Source: Saprospiraceae bacterium
Lineage (GTDB): Bacteria; Bacteroidota; Bacteroidia; Chitinophagales; Saprospiraceae
Reading direction: 5' to 3'
DNA: 64,000 nt
Assembly (NCBI GenBank): GCA_020629515.1
Contig: JAHDDE010000001.1
Coordinates: forward strand, 113,783 to 177,782
This document shows positions 56,553 through 64,000 of the stretch, piece after piece; the stretch's first letter is position 1; every line of letters starts with the position of its first letter. A program made the translations under genes and the position numbers. Under the pieces are notes generated by a model. The model was given only the letters and a program-made list of their open reading frames with translations, ran no database searches and was not told where the DNA came from.

Positions 56553-59500
56553 TTACTGTGATCGTCCCGCTGAAGAGCTTAGATTGACCATCTATTGTAG
56601 TCAAGGTCTCACATGTATACACATACACTCCTGGATTAACCCAATTGTTATTCATTTTTCCATCCCAAAGTTCTACTCTAAACCTTCCATTTGGATTTAA
56701 TACTTCATGTATTTTCGCACCATTACGATCATATATTGAAAACCTAAGTATGGATTCGATCTGAGATGGGAGAGATACCCATAGGGAGCCATTCACGTTG
56801 TCTGATTCAGGAATAAATGCATTAGGAACGTATAATCCAACTTGATCCAATGTAAAGACTGCATTGACTAATAATGTATCCCTAAATACACAACCATTTT
56901 CGGTAAGTGCTTGCAATATGATTTCTTCATCTTCATTAGCAATCCTTTCAATAATTTCCTCCAAAGGAATATCAATACTCTGACCATTTATGAACCAATC
57001 CAAATCAAAATAATCCCCATCTATAAATGGAGTAATGTTAAAAGCCGTATTAACAGGGACAACAATGTCTTCTCCCAGTTCAATCACTAAATCATCTCCA
57101 GAAAGAATATTAACAGTGGTATCTATACTACAATTGACTGCATCGTTCACAAGAATATTATAGGAAGCAGGCGTCAAGTCATTCAATGTCATGTCCAATA
57201 TATCTGTGCTATCTACAGATATATTAATCGGTAATACACCGCCATTTATGTTAGAAAAAATTATCGATCCATCATTTTCACCAAGGCAAGATTCAGAAAT
57301 AACAGTAATATCCATGCCCAAAAGTGGAGAATTGCTTAAACTTATTTCTACTGTGTCAAAAGAAATACACCCATTGGATATAAAAGAGGATTGCAGGATA
57401 AATAGTCCAGTATCATTGGTCAATAATTCTGGGTTGTTAGAAGTTTCTGCTCCATTCACAGTCCAGAGATAATCGTGTATAGCCAAATCTATATTATCAG
57501 GAGACAACAACATGCTCTGTGGAGCACATAAAACTGTATCATTATTGCTGATCAATACTTTTGGAGTGTCAGTATTCGAGAGTATTTCAATGGATTTAGA
57601 TGCTTTACATCCATTATAACCTTCAACCGTTACATCTAACTTCATCTCTTCAGCAATACTTATATCGAATTCCTGAGATGAAAGTTCAAGAAATTGCCAT
57701 TCTACATTCTGATAATCTTCTTCTGATAGTGTCAATTGTAAGGTGTCAAGGATACATGTCAATTCGAGAGAATCATCAATTGGTATCTCTGACAAATTTT
57801 TATCTGAAGAAACATTCCAAAAGCCATTAATTACACAGCCATTACTCCCTTCAATTCTATATTCATATTGTCCTGCATTGCTCGTTTCGATCGTAGGAGA
57901 TAAAATTGTTTCGCCAGATGGTAGATTCCAACTTGTTAAAGCATCAGGATCACTCAAAATTTCGAATATAGCAATGGAATCAATACAGTTAATAGATGTA
58001 TCTCCACTTATCACTTCTAAAGGGTCATCTCGATTGGAGTCCACAAAAATATTTCCTCTGACTTCACAAAACGTCAAGTTGTTAGTTCCTGTAAATCTAT
58101 ATAAACCAGAGTCCCGTACCACTGGGTTAGATCCTACGAAGACAGATAGATTGCGTCCTTCCCAATTCATACTATATCTGCTCGTATCTAAACCAGAATC
58201 TAAAACCAACGAATCAACTTCGCACGTCAAAAGAACCTCTTGATCATCTAAGGTGCTGTCTGATCTTAGGTCTGTTACGGTAAAACCGAACCTTTCACTA
58301 CAACCATTATCATAATTAGCTAAATATGAAAAACTTCCACCGGTAAATATTTTTTCTGATGCCTCCGAAAACTCAAAAGCACCCCCATTAAAGCTTCGAG
58401 TTAGGATGAATGTTTTTGAACTTTCGACATTGAGCAATAAGGTGTCATTCAGACAATCAAGAAGAGTATCCCGTAATACTCCCTGTAATGGAGGAGTAAT
58501 AGTGTCCATATAAGTCGTGAAGTCCAATTCTGATAAACATCCATTGGGATTAATACCAACTATTCGAAAATCATCGGCATCCGAAATATTCAGAGATCGA
58601 TGAGTGGATAACAATGAATCTTGTGCATTATACCATTCAAAATCTATAAAACTGTTAGAATTGGTAACTGACACTTCTGTCGTTCTATTCTCACACGTTA
58701 TAGTATCAAAATCAATTAGCAGGTCACTTACTTCAATGTTTTTATAGATACTTATAGTATCAAGCGATTGACAAGAACCTGGCCCATTTAAAAACAAGAT
58801 ATAATCTCCTTCCTGATTGATCCGAATGCTATCAATATCAGATGTTTGACCAAAATACTCCCAATGCACATCAAGTACTGCCATATCTGTAGCAAAACTC
58901 AAGGTAGCAGTGCTATCAACACAGTTAATCGTATCAACTGTGCTTAGTATTTGCGTATTAACGAGACTTGATTCTTGCACGACCAGTACCCGAGATGAAT
59001 CCGAGCAGATGCCATCATCTAATCTCAACAAATAACTCCCAGTCTCACTGACATTAACTATAAGTTGGTCAGATAAAAAAACTCCATTATCATCTGTCCA
59101 AGTGATAACAGTAGAATCATTAGTAGATGACAAAGAACCGTCGAGCAATGTCGTTGCACTGTTGCATCCAATGATACTTGTATCAATCACTGAAGAAATG
59201 ACCCCACTTGATTTTTTAATATTAATTTGGATTGGCTCACTAATATCCACACAATATGCACCTCCATAACTAGCGATTAAATCTAATAATGAAATTTTAT
59301 TGAGGCCACTGAGTTCAGATATAAAAGCATCCTTTTGCTTGGACAAAATTGTAATTATATAAAATTCGAATGAACCTTCAAAAGCGGGGATATCATCTAC
59401 GGTGAATATGGCATTTCCACTAAAAGAAATAGGTATTTCTGAATATAGATTTTGAGGATCAGCAATAGGTTGATATACAGTATTGATATCTAATGTCTGA

Positions 59501-60183
59501 CCTTCACAAACTGAAATTGAATCGACTAAAAAGTCTCCAGAAGTAGCCTCGCAAACCATACATGAGATCTCCTGATTACAAAATTTGATCTCAAAACTCT
59601 CAAAAACAGAAGGATCTAAAGAACCTAAAAATTGATCACTGATAACTAATTCCCATACTCCATTTACATTCCCAGTGGCAAAATTAATATCCAGATCTCC
59701 ACCGAACGGCCAATAGTTTCCAGAATAAGCACCATTGTCACCCCAATTTGGATCACGATTATCCCAGCGATCTGACAGCCCAGGATCTGGGCTAGGGGCG
59801 GTATAACTTGGAATGAAGCCAATATCATGAGGAATTCCAAATATCTGTAAGCCTGAACCAGTTGGCTCCGCAGGTCCTACAAGTATAGAGTTATCAACAT
59901 CTGGAGAATATAAGGATATGTTTAGGTCAGTTATATCTTGGTGAATAAATTCTAAACGAACTTCGCACAAGCCTTGATCATCATTTTCAAGCCTGTCTAA
60001 TTCAGCGTTCTCTACTAATATCCTTAAGTTGACAGTATCGATACTGGCTATATTGATAGCGCCACCTAATAAAGTATCCACCATACATTGACCAAAGGAA
60101 TTAATGATAAAACTTCCGAAAAATAGAAGTAGTAAAAGGTATCTGAACCAAATATTCAATGTAAAAAATCTATTAAACAACAT
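56545..60183 (-). CDS. giant secreted protein with P-domain, Ig-like repeats, SprB repeat and CHU_C sorting domain
   Basis: This protein has about 1212 residues. It has a signal peptide (preferred ATG at 60183, cut near SFGQ) and a proprotein-convertase P-like domain (roughly 40-200), with a subtilase P-domain pattern (DLNISLYSP, WELVISD). After an unknown segment come about eight tandem units of 65-80 residues, each beginning with a Cys (TINCVDS, ITCENRT, LTCEVDS, INCIDSI) and ending near NGC. One SprB-like repeat (CLGENDGSIIFSNINGGVLP) follows, then a gliding motility-associated C-terminal (CHU_C) domain (SIYDRNGAKIHEV, WDGKMNNNWVNPGVYVY). It is a probable type-B T9SS substrate at the cell surface. 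No catalytic residues are seen. Confidence 0.9.
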   Translation of the reverse strand: MLFNRFFTLNIWFRYLLLLLFFGSFIINSFGQCMVDTLLGGAINIASIDTVNLRILVENAELDRLENDDQGLCEVRLEFIHQDITDLNISLYSPDVDNSILVGPAEPTGSGLQIFGIPHDIGFIPSYTAPSPDPGLSDRWDNRDPNWGDNGAYSGNYWPFGGDLDINFATGNVNGVWELVISDQFLGSLDPSVFESFEIKFCNQEISCMVCEATSGDFLVDSISVCEGQTLDINTVYQPIADPQNLYSEIPISFSGNAIFTVDDIPAFEGSFEFYIITILSKQKDAFISELSGLNKISLLDLIASYGGAYCVDISEPIQINIKKSSGVISSVIDTSIIGCNSATTLLDGSLSSTNDSTVITWTDDNGVFLSDQLIVNVSETGSYLLRLDDGICSDSSRVLVVQESSLVNTQILSTVDTINCVDSTATLSFATDMAVLDVHWEYFGQTSDIDSIRINQEGDYILFLNGPGSCQSLDTISIYKNIEVSDLLIDFDTITCENRTTEVSVTNSNSFIDFEWYNAQDSLLSTHRSLNISDADDFRIVGINPNGCLSELDFTTYMDTITPPLQGVLRDTLLDCLNDTLLLNVESSKTFILTRSFNGGAFEFSEASEKIFTGGSFSYLANYDNGCSERFGFTVTDLRSDSTLDDQEVLLTCEVDSLVLDSGLDTSRYSMNWEGRNLSVFVGSNPVVRDSGLYRFTGTNNLTFCEVRGNIFVDSNRDDPLEVISGDTSINCIDSIAIFEILSDPDALTSWNLPSGETILSPTIETSNAGQYEYRIEGSNGCVINGFWNVSSDKNLSEIPIDDSLELTCILDTLQLTLSEEDYQNVEWQFLELSSQEFDISIAEEMKLDVTVEGYNGCKASKSIEILSNTDTPKVLISNNDTVLCAPQSMLLSPDNIDLAIHDYLWTVNGAETSNNPELLTNDTGLFILQSSFISNGCISFDTVEISLSNSPLLGMDITVISESCLGENDGSIIFSNINGGVLPINISVDSTDILDMTLNDLTPASYNILVNDAVNCSIDTTVNILSGDDLVIELGEDIVVPVNTAFNITPFIDGDYFDLDWFINGQSIDIPLEEIIERIANEDEEIILQALTENGCVFRDTLLVNAVFTLDQVGLYVPNAFIPESDNVNGSLWVSLPSQIESILRFSIYDRNGAKIHEVLNPNGRFRVELWDGKMNNNWVNPGVYVYTCETLTTIDGQSKLFSGTITVIR

Positions 60184-60323
60184 GACATAATAAGAACGCA
60201 AAATTGTATCAATTAGTCGATTGAACAAATAACTTTGTTAAATCAATATTAAAATGACAATTCAGCAGTAACTATTCATAGTTTTATTGTTCTTAAGTAT
60301 AGCTTAGACAACAAAATGATCAG

Positions 60324-60896
60324 ATGCGCAAAAATTTATTTTATACAGCAATTATTGTATTAATCTCTCTCATACTTTGCGATGATATCAACGCTCAGAG
60401 AACAAGAACATCTACTCGCCGAACAACAAGTCGTCGTGCAGCTCAAGATGATTCGAAATTGGCTGAACAATGGTTAGCTATAAGTTTAGGTAATGTACAG
60501 TTCGGATCAGGATTTAGTATAAGTTCTAAGTTTTCTTATGGATTTGAATTTATGGATCGCTTTTCTATTGGAGCGTCTGGAAAGATTTATTATGATTTTC
60601 TCAATAGAATTGGATTTCCTGATGAAAATTTGTTTACCTATGGAGTCGCTGCATTTAGCCGTGTTAAGGTCTCTGAAGAAATCTATATAATGGGTGAATA
60701 TGGATACACTTCATTCGATTTAAGCAATAATCAGGGTAGACTATCAGAACTATATCCATCGATTGGTGCTGGTTATAAATCTGGAGAAGGACCATGGACC
60801 TATGGAATTCACCTATTGTTTCAGCTCGACGACTTTGTAAGAGATATTCAAGGTCAGAGCATCGAATTTTGGATCGACTTCAATTATAAATTTTAG
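60324..60896 (+). CDS. small predicted outer-membrane beta-barrel protein
   Basis: This 190-residue protein has a signal peptide (cut near DINAQ). An unusual Arg/Thr/Ser-rich stretch follows (QRTRTSTRRTTSRRAAQDD). Beta strands come after it: FGSGFSISSKFSYGFEFMDRF, YIMGEYGYTSFD and a C-terminal IEFWIDFNYKF typical of barrel ends. The basic stretch before the barrel is odd for an outer-membrane protein. Function is unknown. It is divergent from the CHU_C gene and overlaps the convergent Nudix gene by 4 bp. Confidence 0.72.
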   Translation: MRKNLFYTAIIVLISLILCDDINAQRTRTSTRRTTSRRAAQDDSKLAEQWLAISLGNVQFGSGFSISSKFSYGFEFMDRFSIGASGKIYYDFLNRIGFPDENLFTYGVAAFSRVKVSEEIYIMGEYGYTSFDLSNNQGRLSELYPSIGAGYKSGEGPWTYGIHLLFQLDDFVRDIQGQSIEFWIDFNYKF

Positions 60897-61411
60897 CTAA
60901 AAGGTTTCAACTCTGGCTCATAACCACGAGAAACCAAAAAATCCCTAAGGGCATAACCGGTACCAGCTGGCCAGTATTTTGCTTTTTCAAACGGAATTAC
61001 TTTATAGTCATCAAGTTCGTCTTCTAATAAAATCTTTTGGTTAGGATTGGCTCGCAGATGATAGGCAATGATAATTTGATTCATCCTTTTAAAAGAATAA
61101 TGTCCAATAAACTGGATAACTTCTGCATCTAAACCTAACTCCTCTTTAACCTCCCTTAAAACACATTCATCAGGGTGTTCGAACTTTTCTAAAAACCCGG
61201 TTATCAAACCATACCAACCCTTGGGCCACATACGGTTATGTGCGACTATAACATTGTTTTCCCCATATTCTATAATCGCTGCAACAACAGGAGTTGGATT
61301 GTTATATTGTATGTAGTCGCAATCTGCACTCTGACAATAATTATAACCGAGTTCTCCAACTGCCATATTGGACTTGCACTGAGGACAATATGGGAAATTC
61401 ATATTTTTCAT
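60893..61411 (-). CDS. Nudix hydrolase with zinc ribbon (NudC-like)
   Basis: This 172-residue protein has a zinc-ribbon with Cys9, Cys12, Cys26 and Cys31. A canonical Nudix box follows, GFLEKFEHPDECVLREVKEELGL in form (G-x5-E-x7-REVKEELG), which binds the metal for pyrophosphate cleavage. NudC family members decap NAD-RNA or hydrolyse NADH, but this protein lacks the long NudC N-terminal domain. The substrate is therefore uncertain. It begins 10 nt after the TonB-dependent receptor gene's stop. Confidence 0.88.
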   Translation of the reverse strand: MKNMNFPYCPQCKSNMAVGELGYNYCQSADCDYIQYNNPTPVVAAIIEYGENNVIVAHNRMWPKGWYGLITGFLEKFEHPDECVLREVKEELGLDAEVIQFIGHYSFKRMNQIIIAYHLRANPNQKILLEDELDDYKVIPFEKAKYWPAGTGYALRDFLVSRGYEPELKPFS

Positions 61412-61421
61412 TGTATTTGTG

Positions 61422-63455
61422 TTAAAACGAAACTTTCAATCCCACGAATATAGCCCTATTGGGACCTGGTTCATAATACCTTGCTCCAAAGGCATTGATT
61501 CTCACATTGGCATAATAATCAGTATTAAGTAGATTGTTAATACCCACATAAGGAACTATAGAATAATTGGATCTATTCAAATTATAAGAGGCATAAATGT
61601 TTAGAAGATTATAGGCCTCACTTACTACTGAATTAGAATTGTTCAAATAGATTTCTCCAGTTGCTAAATACTGAAGGCGGGCAGCAAAACTCTTGTTCAC
61701 ATATCTACCTGATAGAGTGAATCTTTGATCAGGAATCCCGGGCAAATCATTTCCTTCGAAATTTTCACCATTAACCACAAACTCATCATATTTAAATGAT
61801 CCTAATGAATAAGAGCTATTGAAAGTGACAGATTCACTTACTTTATATTGTACTGAAGCTTCTACCCCATCCCTCTGAGTTTTTCCTGCATTCCTATAAA
61901 AATCACGACCAGGAAATTGATCTAATTCATAAGGAATAAGCTCATCAGAAGAAGATATTACAAACCAAGTCAAATCTATATAAGATTGTGAAACTATGCC
62001 CATTCTGATACCCATCTCTAAGGATTGAGCTTTCTGTGGTGATAAGTTGTTAAATCCCCCTTGGCCAGAAGGATTACTTGACAACTCGCTTAATGTTGGT
62101 GTTTCAAAACTGGTAGAATAATTAGCATAAACACTTAGATTCTTTCTAAGACTCTTATTAGCACCGAAATGATAATTAAAGCTATTCAGCGACAGATCTC
62201 CAGAATCATCTCCATCGATTAATCTCTTGTCTTGTACTTCGAGATCATTAATGTCGTATCTTATACCCACATCTACATTCCATCCCTGCAAATCAAATTT
62301 AGCCTGACTGAACAAAGCGTAATTACCAAATTTCTCAATTTGATTAAGTGCTTCTGGCCCTATAATTCCCTGAACATTGTCATTACGCACCCTTTCATCA
62401 GATTGAAAAGCCCAGTCGAACCCATAAATAAAATCAACTACCAGACGTTTATCTACCCATTTAATCGCACTATTTAATCCGCCACCCCAATAGTGTCTAT
62501 CGAGATTAATAATCCCGCCATTCTCAAATGGTAAAAACCCTTCAAATTGTCTCCGACTATAAAATAAATAACTATTAACAGAACTATTTTCTCTGAGTTG
62601 ATGCCTATAACTTACAGCATATTTAGAGTGATCTATAGATTCTCCCGAGTTAAATAATAGGTTTCTATCACGGGCTTGACGTGGATTTTCTTCTACACTT
62701 TCTAAAGTTATTCCTCCTGGGTCGTTAGCTATAGGAGAAGAAGTTTTGTTGACAATCACATTTAGCAGGCCATTCTGAAAAGGTTGAATATATTTCAAGT
62801 TGACATTAGTACTCTTGACCTCATTATGTTGTCTGTACCCGTCATAATTAAGATGTTCTAAATTACTGATCACTTTGGCCTTACCAAAAGTGGCACTCCC
62901 CATAAAGCTGTATCGCCGAAGGCCAAATGATCCACTTTGAAAGTTCAAGGTCACAGGCTTTTCTAACTCTTCAGTAATAGTTGAAATGTTTATCACCCCG
63001 CCTGAAGCATTACCATACATACTCGCTGCAGAACCCTTAAGTACTTCAATGCGTCTGATGGAAGATAGATTTAGGTTATCCAGTTGTCCTTGTCCATCAG
63101 GAGTAGTTTCGGGTATACCATCAACTATCAGCTTAACGCCTCTTATACCAAAAGCAGACCTCGAACCAAACCCTCTAATCGATATACGCGAATCTTGAGC
63201 AAAATTGTATCCATTTAGTATAAAAAGACCCGGTACTTCCTCAACATAATCATTGAATGACAATAATGAATTGGGTGCTTCATTAGGAGCAATTTCAAGT
63301 AGAGCGGTTGATCTAACTGATTTCGCTAAGTCAGTTTTTATCTTTTGAGAGGTAATCCATACAGTATCTAAGCTACTCGACCACTCGATTGTCTCAGTTG
63401 ACTGACCATATATTTTAACACATAATAAAAGTAAAAGACACGTACGAACTACCAA
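61422..63455 (-). CDS. TonB-dependent outer-membrane receptor
   Basis: This 677-residue receptor has a signal peptide, a plug domain (about 50-165, with PGLFILNGYNFAQDSRISIRG, VIVDGIPETTPDGQG-type and RIEVLKGSAASMYGNASGGVINI), then a barrel of repeated beta strands ending in IFVGLKVSF with a terminal Phe. There is no carboxypeptidase-like N-terminal domain or SusD partner, so it is a metallophore/iron type rather than a SusC type. The start is TTG, 1 nt after the cytochrome gene stop. The ligand is unknown. Confidence 0.93.
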   Translation of the reverse strand: MVVRTCLLLLLCVKIYGQSTETIEWSSSLDTVWITSQKIKTDLAKSVRSTALLEIAPNEAPNSLLSFNDYVEEVPGLFILNGYNFAQDSRISIRGFGSRSAFGIRGVKLIVDGIPETTPDGQGQLDNLNLSSIRRIEVLKGSAASMYGNASGGVINISTITEELEKPVTLNFQSGSFGLRRYSFMGSATFGKAKVISNLEHLNYDGYRQHNEVKSTNVNLKYIQPFQNGLLNVIVNKTSSPIANDPGGITLESVEENPRQARDRNLLFNSGESIDHSKYAVSYRHQLRENSSVNSYLFYSRRQFEGFLPFENGGIINLDRHYWGGGLNSAIKWVDKRLVVDFIYGFDWAFQSDERVRNDNVQGIIGPEALNQIEKFGNYALFSQAKFDLQGWNVDVGIRYDINDLEVQDKRLIDGDDSGDLSLNSFNYHFGANKSLRKNLSVYANYSTSFETPTLSELSSNPSGQGGFNNLSPQKAQSLEMGIRMGIVSQSYIDLTWFVISSSDELIPYELDQFPGRDFYRNAGKTQRDGVEASVQYKVSESVTFNSSYSLGSFKYDEFVVNGENFEGNDLPGIPDQRFTLSGRYVNKSFAARLQYLATGEIYLNNSNSVVSEAYNLLNIYASYNLNRSNYSIVPYVGINNLLNTDYYANVRINAFGARYYEPGPNRAIFVGLKVSF

Positions 63456-63456
63456 A

Positions 63457-63831
63457 TCATTGTCTTAATTCTTCAATGTATTCAGCGACAGAATTAATCT
63501 GCTCTTTACTTAAAATGTCTTTGTAAGGTGTCATCAATCCCTTACCATTTGTTATTTGCTCAATTCTCTCTTCAAGAACCAATGTCGAAGCCGAAAGATC
63601 AGTAGCACCACTTACTGCTAACTTTCCATCTGCTCCATGACAGATAACACAATATTGCTTGTACACCAACTTACCCTTTCTATTTCCAGTGGAGGCCACT
63701 GACTCTTCTTTCTTGTCAATCTTTGTTTTATCACTTCCAGTAGAAGTTTTAGCTTCAGTTTTTTCTCCCCCACATGATACAAGAAGAATTGAAGCAGATA
63801 ATAAAAGTAAAATGAACCCAAACTTTTTCAT
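63457..63831 (-). CDS. c-type cytochrome lipoprotein
   Basis: This 124-residue protein has a lipobox LLVSC (Cys20), a Lys/Ser-rich linker (about 25-52), and one cytochrome c domain. The heme-binding CVICH is at 61-65 with a probable axial Met100 in GLMTPYKD. It should be anchored in the envelope and shuttle electrons. Its stop is 1 nt before the TTG of the TonB-dependent receptor gene, so they are translationally coupled. It could assist electron transfer linked to metal uptake. It follows trxB by 103 nt. Confidence 0.9.
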   Translation of the reverse strand: MKKFGFILLLLSASILLVSCGGEKTEAKTSTGSDKTKIDKKEESVASTGNRKGKLVYKQYCVICHGADGKLAVSGATDLSASTLVLEERIEQITNGKGLMTPYKDILSKEQINSVAEYIEELRQ

Positions 63832-63934
63832 GAATCAGAAGATTATTAAGTTTTATAAAACGCATAAATAGCACTTTGGCCATTCAAATTCAAATGCCTT
63901 AAGCGTTAAATCAAAAAAGAAGTATTAATAGCGA

Positions 63935-64000
63935 TTATATCACCCCTTTCTCGGTGAGATATCGTTCAGCGTCCAAAGCAGCCATACATCCAGTTCCTGC
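63935..64000 (-). CDS. trxB: thioredoxin reductase, C-terminal fragment
   Basis: The last 21 codons of a gene that continues past the right edge read AGTGCMAALDAERYLTEKGV followed by a stop. AGTGCMAALDAERYL is the FAD-contacting C-terminal signature of TrxB. The CxxC active site is outside the window. It is upstream of the cytochrome gene on the same strand; the 103 bases between them (63832-63934) hold nothing else I recognise. Confidence 0.9.
   Translation of the reverse strand, partial: AGTGCMAALDAERYLTEKGVI

Noticed and set aside
57743-58243. 166-residue open frame on the plus strand inside the CHU_C gene
   Set aside because: It is a shadow of the long repeat protein with low-complexity composition.

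Overview
The window looks like an ordinary, densely coded chromosomal segment of a member of the Bacteroidota. The phylum call rests on the type IX secretion/gliding core (porP/sprF homologue, gldK, gldL, gldM, gldN) at 18.3-24.0 kb, a very large secreted protein with a CHU_C-type C-terminal sorting domain at 56.5-60.2 kb, a DUF4199 protein, and promoters of the phylum's -33 TTTG / -7 TAnnTTTG type. KDO genes (kdsB, waaA), a TonB-dependent receptor and several predicted outer-membrane barrels show an LPS-containing outer membrane. The DNA is AT-rich throughout. A Saprospiria- or Chitinophagia-like lineage is possible, but I cannot fix the genus. I see no rRNA, prophage, insertion sequence, integron or CRISPR array. 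No gene-free stretch exceeds 300 bases; the largest is about 295 bases upstream of gap.

Layout. 1-3.6 kb (minus): start of truA, then clpX, clpP and tig, preceded by tRNA-Leu(UAG) with its own promoter. 3.7-7.7 kb (plus): rel, a Fur-family regulator and purA. 7.7-11.7 kb (minus): rimK, an AstE/AspA-like zinc hydrolase, dacB and a lipoprotein methyltransferase, translationally coupled. 11.8-13.1 kb (plus): UMF1/Atg22-type MFS transporter. 13.1-14.6 kb (minus): parallel-beta-helix lipoprotein. 14.7-18.3 kb (plus): three membrane-glycan glycosyltransferases, each starting with GTG and 3 nt apart. A strong two-way terminator separates these from the T9SS genes on the minus strand (a small protein, an MBL hydrolase, porP, then gldK-L-M-N). 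25.1-28.1 kb (plus): an outer-membrane barrel, a Ppx/GppA phosphatase, and a metal ABC permease fused to a DtxR/MntR repressor with a palindrome in front of it. 28.1-30.7 kb (minus): kdsB, a sulfotransferase and prmC. 30.9-36.3 kb (plus): LysM protein, cystathionine beta-synthase-like enzyme, CPBP protease, an unknown membrane protein and a DUF4199 protein. 36.3-37.3 kb (minus): a lipoprotein isoaspartyl peptidase. 37.5-41.8 kb (plus): miaA (apparently with no ATG/GTG/TTG start), gap, pgk and a second sulfotransferase. 41.8-45.5 kb (minus): a polysaccharide export protein with seven SLBB-like units, and rfbB. 45.6-46.9 kb (plus): waaA. 46.9-54.2 kb (minus): valS, lysA, a secreted START-domain protein, an Old Yellow Enzyme relative and a MacB-like permease. 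54.4-56.6 kb (plus): queA, a DUF2795 protein and cmk. 56.5-60.2 kb (minus): the giant CHU_C protein. 60.3-60.9 kb (plus): a small outer-membrane protein. 60.9-64.0 kb (minus): a Nudix hydrolase, a TonB-dependent receptor, a cytochrome c lipoprotein and the end of trxB.

How the genes fit together. Much of the window builds or decorates the cell envelope: KDO addition, export-type SLBB protein, dTDP-sugar synthesis, three glycosyltransferases and two sulfotransferases suggest a sulfated surface glycan, though they are spread over four loci. The T9SS genes supply the secretion machine that the CHU_C protein would use. The points most worth a second look are the permease-repressor fusion with its putative operator, the miaA start (CTG or a one-base frameshift), the rimK operon, the giant tandem-repeat T9SS substrate, the systematic overlap of convergent stop codons, and the frequent non-ATG starts. 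None of these amounts to clear proof of a wholly new system.
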